64,000 nt of DNA from CAKSQF01 sp051868045 (lineage in GTDB: Bacteria; Bacillota; Clostridia; Oscillospirales; CAG-272), in NCBI GenBank assembly GCA_051868045.1, contig JBJDZN010000076.1, forward strand, positions 71,458-135,457, given 5' to 3'. A program made the position numbers and the translations under genes. The notes under the pieces were generated by a model, which was not told the origin of the DNA, ran no database searches, and worked only from the letters and a program-made list of their open reading frames with translations. Shown piece by piece: positions 1 to 8,237 of this stretch (the stretch's first letter is position 1; each line of letters starts with the position of its first letter).

Positions 1-132
1 GCTGTCCAGAACGTACATATGGGGGATCTGCTCATGACCCTGTGCTATCAGATCCGGGTAGGGAACGAGGAATTGAAAAAATCCTTCGAGTCCGACGGTA
101 CCCAAAGGGAAGACCATGAAGATCAGGATTAA
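1..132 (+). CDS. C-terminal end of an unidentified protein (partial)
   Basis: An open frame runs in from the left edge and stops at a TAA at 130-132, giving 43 residues that end in a charged tail (EDHEDQD). The last 17 bases overlap the start of the DnaD-domain gene in another frame, which would fit translational coupling. I do not recognise the protein, and a 43-residue open frame can arise by chance. Confidence 0.4.
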   Translation, partial: AVQNVHMGDLLMTLCYQIRVGNEELKKSFESDGTQREDHEDQD

Positions 133-1081
133 CTATGGTGAACAGGTGGTCGCCCTTCCCGGAAAGGTGATGTCCCTGATGAAGGATGCCGATGCCGTCG
201 CCCTTAAAGTCCTGTTGATTCTGGCATCGTCGTCGGGGGAGCAAACCGAAGTTTCCGCCCTTGCGGCAGCAGCGGGATGCAGTTCCGAGGATGCCGAAAA
301 GGCATTGAATTTCTGGCGGCAGGCGGGAATCGTTTTCGTGGACTCCAAGGCGACTGCCGTGACGATCACCGCTCATCAGGTGGACACGGCAAAGGTCAGT
401 ATTGTACACTCCGGCGAAATGCCCAGCTATACGGGCAAGGAAATCGAGCGTCTGTTTGAGGCAAACGGCGAGCTTCGCAATTTCATTGACGAATGTCAGA
501 GACTTCTGGGAAAACTGCTGTCCGTGTCCGAGATCAACAAGCTCATCGGACTGGTGGACTACTACCGCTTTTCCGGGGACTACGTTCTCCTGCTGGTAAA
601 GCGGTGCGTGGAGATCGGCAAGGGATCGGTTCCCTATATCGTTCGCACGGCGATCTCCATGTACAACAGTGGAATCGTCACCATCGAGGCTCTGGAGGAT
701 AAGATCCGTGAGGAGGACGAGGTCCTTGCCATGGAGACCACCCTTAGAAAACTTATGGGATGGGGCAAGCGTGCCCTGACCGACAAAGAAAAACGGTTCG
801 TCAAATGCTGGACCGAGTGGCAGATTCCCGACGATATGCTGGAGCTGGTCTATCAGATCACGGTGGATGCCACCAAGGGACCCTCCATGCCTTACATGAA
901 TAAGATTCTGACCAGCTGGCGGGAGGCGGGCTATAAGACGGCAAACGATGCCCGTGCCGCCATGGAGCAGTATAAACAGAAGAAGGCGGCAGCGACGGGC
1001 GGCTCCTCCTTCAACCGGGATGAATTTTTCGAGGCGGCAATCCGCCACAGTCTGGAAATCCACGGAAAATCAGAGGGCTGA
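116..1081 (+). CDS. DnaD-domain replication protein (primosome component)
   Basis: A 321-residue DnaD/DnaB-like protein of the Firmicutes primosome, which remodels DNA and helps load the replicative helicase at oriC or during restart. Residues about 15-75 look like the winged-helix N-terminal part. Residues about 130-200 and 215-280 look like two DnaB_2-type helical domains; the second carries the family's YxxxIxxxW signature (YMNKILTSW). The ATG at 116 follows AAGGGAAG. Directly downstream lies an AAA+ helicase loader resembling DnaI, so the pair makes functional sense as a helicase-loading unit. Whether it is the orthologue of DnaD or of DnaB of B. subtilis cannot be settled from sequence alone. 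Confidence 0.88.
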   Translation: MKIRINYGEQVVALPGKVMSLMKDADAVALKVLLILASSSGEQTEVSALAAAAGCSSEDAEKALNFWRQAGIVFVDSKATAVTITAHQVDTAKVSIVHSGEMPSYTGKEIERLFEANGELRNFIDECQRLLGKLLSVSEINKLIGLVDYYRFSGDYVLLLVKRCVEIGKGSVPYIVRTAISMYNSGIVTIEALEDKIREEDEVLAMETTLRKLMGWGKRALTDKEKRFVKCWTEWQIPDDMLELVYQITVDATKGPSMPYMNKILTSWREAGYKTANDARAAMEQYKQKKAAATGGSSFNRDEFFEAAIRHSLEIHGKSEG

Positions 1082-1134
1082 CCGGCGGAAGATGCCTGAT
1101 TTTTCGGGATTTTGATCAAAAGGGGTGAGTATCG

Positions 1135-2118
1135 GTGGGCTATAACCGTGAGAATTATATCCGGATCAAGCGGGAATATGAGGAAAAACGCTCTGCCGCA
1201 ATGGAACTGGCAAGGGCGCATCAGAAGGAAATCCATGAGCGGATCCCTGCCATTGCCCACATCGACAGTGAGTTGGCTGGAACCGGTCTCCAGATTATGA
1301 ACGAGATTTCGGCGGGAAAATACCGCCTGAAGGATCGACTTGCCGAAGTTCGCCGGAACAACGAAAAGCTCCAGGCAGAGCGGGGAAGACTGCTGACCGC
1401 CTACGGCTATCCCGCAGACTATACCTTTCCTCATTTCGATTGCCCGAAATGTCAGGATACCGGCTTTGTGGATGCCAAAATGTGTTCCTGTATGCGGTTT
1501 CGTCTGACCATGGCGGGACTGGAAAGTTCGGGGCTGGGCAGACTGTTCGAAACCCAGAATTTTGATACCTTCAGTCTGAAATACTATCAAAATGACCCAA
1601 ATACCTACCGCAAAATGACCTCTATTCTGGAAATTTGCAACGAATATGCCGAGAATTTCGACTCCTGCACCCGTGAGAATCTGCTGCTTTGCGGCAAAAC
1701 GGGGCTGGGAAAAACCCATCTGTCCACAGCGATGGCGGGTACGATCATTTCCAAGGGGTATGAGGTGGTCTATGAGAGTGCCCAGAACCTGTTTGATGAC
1801 TACTCAGCCGAGCGATTCGGCAGATCGACCGGGGGCAGGGAGCCGGATACAGCCCGGTATCTGGAGAGCGATCTTTTGATTATCGACGATCTGGGAACCG
1901 AAAGCGGCAACACCTTCACGGTCAGCTGCCTGTACAATCTGCTGAACAGCCGCATCATCAGCGGAAAGCCCATGATTCTGAGTACCAACCTCAGCTCCGA
2001 CGAACTGCAAAAGCGATACGGCGATCGGATTTTCTCCCGGCTGATCGGCGAGTTCACGGTTCTGCCCTTCGTGGGAACCGACGTGCGTATGCAGAAACGG
2101 TCGAACGGATCAATTTGA
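1135..2118 (+). CDS. DnaI/DnaC-like AAA+ helicase loader
   Basis: A 327-residue ATPase that loads the replicative hexameric helicase onto DNA. The N-terminal half is helical and contains a zinc-binding-type cluster (CPKCQDTGF followed by MCSC), as in B. subtilis DnaI. The C-terminal half has a Walker A motif (GKTGLGKTH), a Walker B motif (LLIIDDLGTE) and a sensor-like STNLSS segment. The start is GTG at 1135, 7 bases after AAAGGGGTGAG; no better ATG precedes it in frame. It follows the DnaD-domain gene by 53 bases and is probably co-transcribed with it and with pgeF, 27 bases downstream. Confidence 0.88.
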   Translation: MGYNRENYIRIKREYEEKRSAAMELARAHQKEIHERIPAIAHIDSELAGTGLQIMNEISAGKYRLKDRLAEVRRNNEKLQAERGRLLTAYGYPADYTFPHFDCPKCQDTGFVDAKMCSCMRFRLTMAGLESSGLGRLFETQNFDTFSLKYYQNDPNTYRKMTSILEICNEYAENFDSCTRENLLLCGKTGLGKTHLSTAMAGTIISKGYEVVYESAQNLFDDYSAERFGRSTGGREPDTARYLESDLLIIDDLGTESGNTFTVSCLYNLLNSRIISGKPMILSTNLSSDELQKRYGDRIFSRLIGEFTVLPFVGTDVRMQKRSNGSI

Positions 2119-2145
2119 AATCTGAAAAAGGAAAGAGACGAAGGA

Positions 2146-2925
2146 ATGTTTTACCGTGAACAGTTCGGGGAGCTTGTCATCGAGAAATCGGATATAATCG
2201 AAGTTCCCCACGCCTTTTCCACCCGATATGGAGGAGTCAGCAGCAAGGATTATCTTGCTACCCTGAATGTCGGCGAGAACCGGGGAGACTCGGAGGAGAA
2301 TGTCCTTGAGAACATCGGACGGCTTCTTGCTCCCCTGGGTCATAGCCGCAAGACGGCAGTGCTGGCAAAACAGGTGCATTCGCTGAATGTCCGCCGGGTC
2401 ACTCCGTCGGACGGCGGCAGAATGTTCGAGGACACCGACGGCTTTGTGACCGATCAGAAGGGAATTGCCCTGATGGTGAAAATTGCAGACTGCGTTCCCA
2501 TTCTCCTCTGGGATCCTGAGGGCGGCGTGATCGCTGCCCTTCATGCCGGATGGCGGGGAAGTGCCGGCGGAATTGCCGGGGTGGGCGTCCGGTCCATGGC
2601 GGCACTTGGTGCCGATCGACGACGGATACGGGCGGCAATCGGCGCTTGCATTCACGTCTGCTGCTATGAGGTACAGAACGATTTTGTCGATGCCATGACC
2701 GCCCTTGCGGGAAAAGAACTTGCAGATGGGTGTATCACCCGAAGACAGGGCAAAATCTATGCCGACCTTCCCGAGCTGAACCGCCGGATGCTGCTTCTGT
2801 CCGGACTTTCGGAGGAGAATATTGACCTCAATCCCGCCTGCACCTGCTGTCATCCCGATCGCTATTTTTCCCATCGGGCAAGCGGCGGACAAAGGGGAAC
2901 CATGGCGGCGGTGATTTCACTGTGA
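2146..2925 (+). CDS. pgeF: Peptidoglycan editing factor PgeF / YfiH-LACC1 family protein
   Basis: A 259-residue protein of the DUF152/YfiH (LACC1) family. Members act on purine nucleosides in vitro, and in E. coli PgeF removes wrongly incorporated L-Ser from UDP-MurNAc precursors. The conserved metal-ligand segments are visible: KQVHS near residue 70, HAGWRGS near 130 and CTCCHPDRYFSHR near 230. The ATG follows GAAAGAGACGAAGGA. Full length for the family. It is the last gene of the dnaD-dnaI-pgeF run; 217 non-coding bases follow. Confidence 0.85.
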   Translation: MFYREQFGELVIEKSDIIEVPHAFSTRYGGVSSKDYLATLNVGENRGDSEENVLENIGRLLAPLGHSRKTAVLAKQVHSLNVRRVTPSDGGRMFEDTDGFVTDQKGIALMVKIADCVPILLWDPEGGVIAALHAGWRGSAGGIAGVGVRSMAALGADRRRIRAAIGACIHVCCYEVQNDFVDAMTALAGKELADGCITRRQGKIYADLPELNRRMLLLSGLSEENIDLNPACTCCHPDRYFSHRASGGQRGTMAAVISL

Positions 2926-3011
2926 AGATAGGAATCTATTGTGATTTATTGTGATCTTTTGGTGAATTTTGCGCAGATTGCGGTTTTGTTCAGAGTTTGT
3001 TTAAATATCCA

Positions 3012-3020
3012 TGGTATACT
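3012..3020 (+). promoter_or_regulatory. Extended -10 promoter upstream of the Gld-type ABC operon
   Basis: TGGTATACT is an extended -10 element (TGnTATACT) 120 bases before the ABC ATPase gene. No good -35 box lies at the expected distance, as is usual for extended -10 promoters. The same intergenic region holds a direct repeat of TATTGTGAT at about 2938-2956, upstream of the promoter. Confidence 0.45.
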
Positions 3021-3142
3021 GATCGGTGGCAAGTCATGATCGGAATGTGAATTATGTGAATACGGATAAAATACTATTTGCGGGACCCTGAATAAGGTTT
3101 GGCAAATTGCAATAGGAGAAAGCAATATCAGAAAGGAATTTA

Positions 3143-4174
3143 GTGCCAATGATTAAGATTGAGAATCTGGGAAAGCGGTACGGAGACAAATGGGTGGTGG
3201 ATCATATCAGCTTTTCCGTAGAAGAGGGCGAGATCGTGGGATTTCTCGGACCCAACGGAGCGGGGAAGACAACCACCATGTCCATGCTGACCGGCTTTTT
3301 GTCCTCCACCGAGGGAAGTGCTGAGATCAACGGAATCAATATTCTGGACGAGCCTATCCGGGCAAAGAAGGAGATCGGTTATCTGCCCGAAATGCCCCCT
3401 CTCTACATGGAGATGACCGTCAGGGAGTATTTGAACTTCATTTATGATCTGAAGGGTTGTCATCTCAACCGTGCCAAGCATCTGAAGGAGATCTGCGACA
3501 CCGTTCGGATCAGCGACGTGTACGACAGAGTGATCCGCAACCTGTCCAAGGGATACCGTCAGCGTGTGGGCATTGCACAGGCACTGGTGGGCAATCCCAA
3601 GGTTATCATTTTCGACGAGCCTACCGTGGGTCTGGACCCCAAGCAGATCATCGAGATCCGTAACCTGATCAAAACGCTGGGCAAGAACCATACGGTCATC
3701 CTGTCCACCCATATTCTCCCCGAGGTTCAGGCGGTCTGCGACCGGATCATCATTATCAACAAGGGCAAGATCGTCGCCAATGAGCGCACCGACGATATTT
3801 CCAAGATGTTCAGCGGCAACCGCCGGTTGACGCTGAAAATTTGCGGACCTCAGAAGGAGGTTCTGAACGCCCTCCGTTCGGTGAACGGAGTCAGCTACGC
3901 CGAGGTGCTGGGCAATCATGATACCGATTCCACGTCCTATCTGGTGGAGTGCGAGGCAGGACTGGATGTCCGTAAGCCTCTGTCCCGAACCGTTTCGTCA
4001 AACGGCTGGATTATGATCGGAATGGAGTCCATGGGGGCAAGTCTTGAGGATATTTTCCTTGCCGTCGTGGATGCTCCAGAGCCTGTGCGTAAAAAGAGGC
4101 GCAGGAACCGGGACGCCGCCGGTCAGAAGAACGACGCTAAGGATCAGAACATCCAGAAGGAGGATCAGAAATAA
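3143..4174 (+). CDS. ABC transporter ATP-binding protein, Gld-type (GldA-like)
   Basis: A 343-residue ABC ATPase of the ABC-2/GldA class. It shows Walker A GPNGAGKTT, a signature in LSKGYRQRVGIAQ, Walker B VIIFDEPT and the switch histidine in ILSTHILPE. Residues after about 300 form a basic, charged tail that continues to the C-terminus. A GTG at 3143 and an ATG at 3149 are both possible starts after AGAAAGGA; the ATG matches the usual family N-terminus (MIKIENL). The permease gene starts 2 bases after its stop, so the two subunits are translationally linked. The substrate is unknown; relatives in Bacteroidetes (GldA/F/G) support gliding, which is not implied here. Confidence 0.88.
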   Translation: MPMIKIENLGKRYGDKWVVDHISFSVEEGEIVGFLGPNGAGKTTTMSMLTGFLSSTEGSAEINGINILDEPIRAKKEIGYLPEMPPLYMEMTVREYLNFIYDLKGCHLNRAKHLKEICDTVRISDVYDRVIRNLSKGYRQRVGIAQALVGNPKVIIFDEPTVGLDPKQIIEIRNLIKTLGKNHTVILSTHILPEVQAVCDRIIIINKGKIVANERTDDISKMFSGNRRLTLKICGPQKEVLNALRSVNGVSYAEVLGNHDTDSTSYLVECEAGLDVRKPLSRTVSSNGWIMIGMESMGASLEDIFLAVVDAPEPVRKKRRRNRDAAGQKNDAKDQNIQKEDQK

Positions 4175-4176
4175 TT

Positions 4177-4884
4177 ATGTTTGCCATCTTCAAGAGAGAG
4201 CTTCGCTCCTATTTTGTATCGCCCATCGGTTACATTTTCGTGGCAGTCTTTTTGATTGCCAGTGGACTGATTTTCTCCTACTGCACGCTGCAGCAGGGCG
4301 CAAATTCATCGGTTTCTGCCTATTTTTCCATGCTGCTTGTGGTTTACATCGTGGTACTGCCCCTGCTGACCATGAAACTGTTTGCCGATGAAAAGAAATC
4401 CCGTACCGAGCAACTGCTGCTGACCTCCCCCGTCAGCCTGATGGGTATGGTTTGCGCAAAGTTTTTTGCCGCCTACACGGTATTTGCGGCAACCTATCTG
4501 GTATCCTGCATCAGCTTCCTTGCTCTCTATCAGTACGGAAATCCCAACGGTGCCGTTCTGTTCGGTTCCTCGCTGGCGATCCTTCTGGCAGGTGCTGCCT
4601 GCATTGCCATCGGCGTGTTCATTTCATCGCTGACCGAGAATCAGCTGATTGCGGCACTGCTGACCATGGGCGTTATCGTCCTGTTCGTTATGGCATCGGC
4701 ATTCAATGCCTTTATCGACACCTATGTGATCCGTGCCGTTCTGAGCTGGGTTTCCATTCTGGAGCGTCTGAGCAGCTTTACCTACGGATATTTCGATATT
4801 CAGGCATTGATCTATTATATTTCCATCACCTTCGTCTTCCTGTTCCTGACGGTACGCGTGTATGACAAGCGTCGCTGGGAATAA
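4177..4884 (+). CDS. ABC-2 type permease, Gld-type (GldF-like)
   Basis: A 235-residue membrane protein with about six hydrophobic helices. It begins MFAIFKRELRSYF, the usual start of the ABC2_membrane/GldF family. The adjacent ATPase and the two GldG-like proteins downstream show it is the transmembrane part of the same complex. The ATG at 4177 lies 2 bases beyond the ATPase stop, with GGAGGATC as a ribosome binding site inside the upstream gene. Confidence 0.85.
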   Translation: MFAIFKRELRSYFVSPIGYIFVAVFLIASGLIFSYCTLQQGANSSVSAYFSMLLVVYIVVLPLLTMKLFADEKKSRTEQLLLTSPVSLMGMVCAKFFAAYTVFAATYLVSCISFLALYQYGNPNGAVLFGSSLAILLAGAACIAIGVFISSLTENQLIAALLTMGVIVLFVMASAFNAFIDTYVIRAVLSWVSILERLSSFTYGYFDIQALIYYISITFVFLFLTVRVYDKRRWE

Positions 4885-4988
4885 AGATGGCTCCGGCGGA
4901 CAGAATTTGATCTCCATGGTGCAGAGGAGTCTGACACCAAGGGGACGATACGATGACGAGACAATAAGGAAAGGAAACGGTTTCAACC

Positions 4989-6659
4989 ATGAAAACGAAG
5001 AATAAACGGATTCATCGCTCGCTGTCAACGCTGTTGACGGTCGGTGTCGTTATTGCCGTGATCCTTGTGAATGTTCTGCTGTCGGCTTTCCTCGGGGACG
5101 AGGTGCTGACGGTTGATATGACCAAAGAGGGCTTCAACGAGATTTCCGACGAGTCCAAGGCTCTTCTGAGTGAAATCAAGCCGGAAGAGAACCATTTTAC
5201 CATTTATTTCCTTGCCGACAAGGATGAGCTTCAGTCGGCAGAGATGGGTTACAATAACGCAACCTCAGGATCGACCACCAACCTTTGGGGAATGAAATAC
5301 GTCTGGGAACTGGCGCAGACCTTTGCGCAGACCTACGACTTTATCACGGTGGAGACCCTTCATATCCAGCGGGATGCGGACAAGCTGGAGGCGTTCCGCT
5401 CCACGGCGGGAACCACCTTCTCCAAGCAGGATGTCATTATTGACAACTATACTCAGGAAGTGGACAGCGAAGGCAATCCCCTGGTGGACAGCGAAGGCAA
5501 TCCTGTCATGCACCACAATTTCCGTATCTGTAAGCGGGACTCCTTCTATACGACCGACTCCTCTACCGGTTACGCCTTCGCCTTCAACGGCGATCTGCGC
5601 TTCACTTCCACCATTCTCTCTCTGGCGGGAGCCAATCCGGTCGTCTATTTTGTGACCGGTCACGGTGAGAGCGTGGGAGATGACACGACGCTGGATGCTT
5701 CCATGATGGCTGACTACGGAGAGGCTCAGGCACTGCGGGATCTGCTCTTCAAGGCGGGCTTTGTCACCAAGAAGATCAATCTGCAAACCGAGTACCGGGA
5801 GCTGTTTGAAGATGACAGCGCAAGACTGCTGGTACTGTACGGACCCACCTCCGATTTTATCGTAGAGGACGGTCAGGTCAGTGAGATCGACATTTTGAGG
5901 AAGTTCCTGTCCTATGAGGATCATCACGCCATGGTCTTCTTTGCCGATGAGGCAGAGGAACAGCCCAATCTGCAGGAATATTTCTGGGATTACTGGGGTG
6001 TCCGGACGACGGATAACACGGTGGTGGATTCGGGAACCAACAGCCTGACTCCGGACGGAAAGACCTTCCTGGCGGCATATGAAACCGACCCTTACAGCGT
6101 GGGAATCAATCTGACCAGCAGTCTCTCAGGGCTGACCTCCAGTCCCGCAGCGGTGTTCAGGAATGCCCGGGTACTGGAGATGTCCGATGCCTTCCTGCAA
6201 AACAACGGATTTTATGAGTTCATGGTGACAACCTATGTGGGATCGGTCTTCCTGGCACCGACCAGTGCTGCTGCGGTGGATGCCGATGGCAGTCAGGTTG
6301 CCGACTATGAGACCGCCGGTCAGGGCTCGGTAATGGCACTGTCCTTCGCCAGCCGCTATTCTGACGATAACCGCGAGGTTTCCAATTATACGCTCTTTTG
6401 CAGTGGAACCGGATTTGCCGACAGCGATCTGATCGAAAGTACCGCCTACTGTAACAGCGACGTCCTGTTCTATGCCATGCGTCTGATGGCAAAGGAGACC
6501 GTTCCCTTTGAGATCGACTTCAAGGTGATCGAGGGGCAGGCATTGGAATCGGTGGGAACGTCGGATGTGATCGCATGGACGGTCTGCCTTTGCGGACTGG
6601 TTCCCGTGACCATGCTGATACTGGGCACGGTGGTCTATGTGAAGAGAAGACACAGATAA
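4989..6659 (+). CDS. GldG-like ABC auxiliary protein, copy 1
   Basis: A 556-residue protein with one transmembrane helix near the N-terminus (about residues 12-35), a large extracytoplasmic region and a C-terminal helix (about 525-550) followed by a basic end. The middle belongs to the ABC_transp_aux/GldG family: it has the VTGHGES motif near residue 220 and a Rossmann-like LLVLYGPTSDF segment. These proteins accompany GldA/GldF-type transporters. Here it is followed by a second copy, so the complex may carry two different auxiliary subunits. An 8-residue duplication (VDSEGNPL/VDSEGNPV) sits near residue 160 and is absent from copy 2. The ATG follows AAGGAAACGG. Confidence 0.8.
   Translation: MKTKNKRIHRSLSTLLTVGVVIAVILVNVLLSAFLGDEVLTVDMTKEGFNEISDESKALLSEIKPEENHFTIYFLADKDELQSAEMGYNNATSGSTTNLWGMKYVWELAQTFAQTYDFITVETLHIQRDADKLEAFRSTAGTTFSKQDVIIDNYTQEVDSEGNPLVDSEGNPVMHHNFRICKRDSFYTTDSSTGYAFAFNGDLRFTSTILSLAGANPVVYFVTGHGESVGDDTTLDASMMADYGEAQALRDLLFKAGFVTKKINLQTEYRELFEDDSARLLVLYGPTSDFIVEDGQVSEIDILRKFLSYEDHHAMVFFADEAEEQPNLQEYFWDYWGVRTTDNTVVDSGTNSLTPDGKTFLAAYETDPYSVGINLTSSLSGLTSSPAAVFRNARVLEMSDAFLQNNGFYEFMVTTYVGSVFLAPTSAAAVDADGSQVADYETAGQGSVMALSFASRYSDDNREVSNYTLFCSGTGFADSDLIESTAYCNSDVLFYAMRLMAKETVPFEIDFKVIEGQALESVGTSDVIAWTVCLCGLVPVTMLILGTVVYVKRRHR
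5460..5507 (+). repeat. 24-base tandem duplication inside GldG-like copy 1
   Basis: Two adjacent 24-base units (5460-5483 and 5484-5507) each begin GTGGACAGCGAAGGCAATCC and differ only in their last bases. They keep the frame and encode VDSEGNPL and VDSEGNPV. The near identity suggests a recent slippage event in a surface loop. Confidence 0.85.
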
Positions 6660-6674
6660 GAAGGGACGGACAAG

Positions 6675-8237
6675 ATGAATCTGCTTAAGAAAAAGAACTT
6701 CCGATTCGGCAGTCTTGCAGTTGTGCTGTCCGCAGTCGTGATCGCCGTGATCGTGGTGGTCAACGTGATCATCAGCAGTCTGGCGACGAAATACGGTTGG
6801 TACTTTGATATGACCTCTGAGAATCTTTATCAGGTCTCGGATGAGAGCATAGAGCTTCTGTCGGCGGTTGACGGCACGAAAAATCAGGTTACGATCTACT
6901 TTCTCACCGATAAGGACAGACTTGGACAGGGCGTCAGCTCTTCCGACTATTACGGAGAGTCGGGCTACTGGGGCATGGCACCGATCCATGAACTGGCAAA
7001 ACAGCTTGCCGATACGTTCTCTTTTATTTCGGTTGATTATATCAATCTGACCAGCGATCCTGATCGACTGCGGGAAATTGTCGGGTCTGACTATGAAGAT
7101 TCCTATTTCAGTCAGACGGTTATCCTCATTGATAACTATACCGAATATACCGACACTTCAGGAAATGTCTACGACAGCGCACATAACTATCGGGTTTATG
7201 CCAGAGAATCCTTCTATACCTACGATTACACCACGACAACGGTTGCCGCCTTCCTGGGGGATTACCGTTTCTGCAGTGCCATCCGCTCAATCACGGTTGA
7301 ACCGGATCAGGCTCCCATCGCCTACTTCCTGTCGGGACACGGCGAGAGTATTGGCAGCTATGACCGGACGGCGGAGGATCAGACCTCGATTGATTACGGC
7401 GATGCCCAGTCCCTCTGGCAGATTTTCCGGGACTGCGGATATGAGATCCGGAAGATTGACCTGCGGTATGAGAACTTTGATCCCGATCGGGACGGCGTTG
7501 CGGTCATCTATGCGCCGGTGTCCGACTATATCAGTCAGACCACATCGGAGCAGTTTGACGAAATCGCAAAGCTGTCTGCCTATCTGGATTACGGTAATCA
7601 TTCACTGATGGCGTTCCTAGACCCCAAGGAGGGAAGTCTTTCTAACCTGGAGAGCTTCCTCGGGCAGACGGCAGGTGTTACCTTCGTTCAGCAGAAACTC
7701 AAGGACAACGGTCAGAACAGCGTGTCTGTGGACGGATACAGTCTGGTGGGTCAGCCTGTGGAAGACAATCCGATCCTTGCCGATCTTTCCAAGGTGTACA
7801 CCGAGGGAGAGAAAACCATCTTCCAGACCGCCCGTCCTTTGACGTTGGAGGAAGGAAAGGGTGCGGTATCCCTCTATCAGGTTCCCTCCAGTGTTCAGAA
7901 TGACGGCTATACCGGTGCAGGCGTCGATTCGCTCCTGGCACTGACCACTACCCCTGCCGGCGGGCAGATATTGACCTGCGGAACCTCAAAGCTGGTGGAC
8001 AGTGTCTATATGGACAGCGATATTTACGCCAATCACGATCTGATGCTTCGCATATTGGATGATATGAACGATTCCGACCGGGTGTCCTTCGGAATTCCCA
8101 TGAAGGTGATCCGCAATGAGGGACTGGATCTGACCACCCATCAGGCGAATGTTCTGAGCGTTGTGATCACGTTGGGTCTGCCCTTGGTATTCGCCGTTGC
8201 GGGCACGATTGTATATATAAGGAGGAGACACTCTTGA
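6675..8237 (+). CDS. GldG-like ABC auxiliary protein, copy 2
   Basis: A 520-residue paralogue of the preceding protein with the same plan: N-terminal helix (about residues 12-35), LSGHGES motif, VIYAPVSDY segment and a C-terminal helix followed by basic residues. The two are clearly diverged, so the duplication is old. The ATG at 6675 is preceded by GAAGGGACGGACAAG. Its stop overlaps the start of the DUF4340 gene by 4 bases, which indicates one operon. Confidence 0.8.
   Translation: MNLLKKKNFRFGSLAVVLSAVVIAVIVVVNVIISSLATKYGWYFDMTSENLYQVSDESIELLSAVDGTKNQVTIYFLTDKDRLGQGVSSSDYYGESGYWGMAPIHELAKQLADTFSFISVDYINLTSDPDRLREIVGSDYEDSYFSQTVILIDNYTEYTDTSGNVYDSAHNYRVYARESFYTYDYTTTTVAAFLGDYRFCSAIRSITVEPDQAPIAYFLSGHGESIGSYDRTAEDQTSIDYGDAQSLWQIFRDCGYEIRKIDLRYENFDPDRDGVAVIYAPVSDYISQTTSEQFDEIAKLSAYLDYGNHSLMAFLDPKEGSLSNLESFLGQTAGVTFVQQKLKDNGQNSVSVDGYSLVGQPVEDNPILADLSKVYTEGEKTIFQTARPLTLEEGKGAVSLYQVPSSVQNDGYTGAGVDSLLALTTTPAGGQILTCGTSKLVDSVYMDSDIYANHDLMLRILDDMNDSDRVSFGIPMKVIRNEGLDLTTHQANVLSVVITLGLPLVFAVAGTIVYIRRRHS

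Noticed and set aside
2938..2956. Direct repeat TATTGTGAT upstream of the Gld-type operon
   Set aside because: Two short AT-rich copies in an AT-rich gap, 55 bases from the -10; not enough to call an operator.
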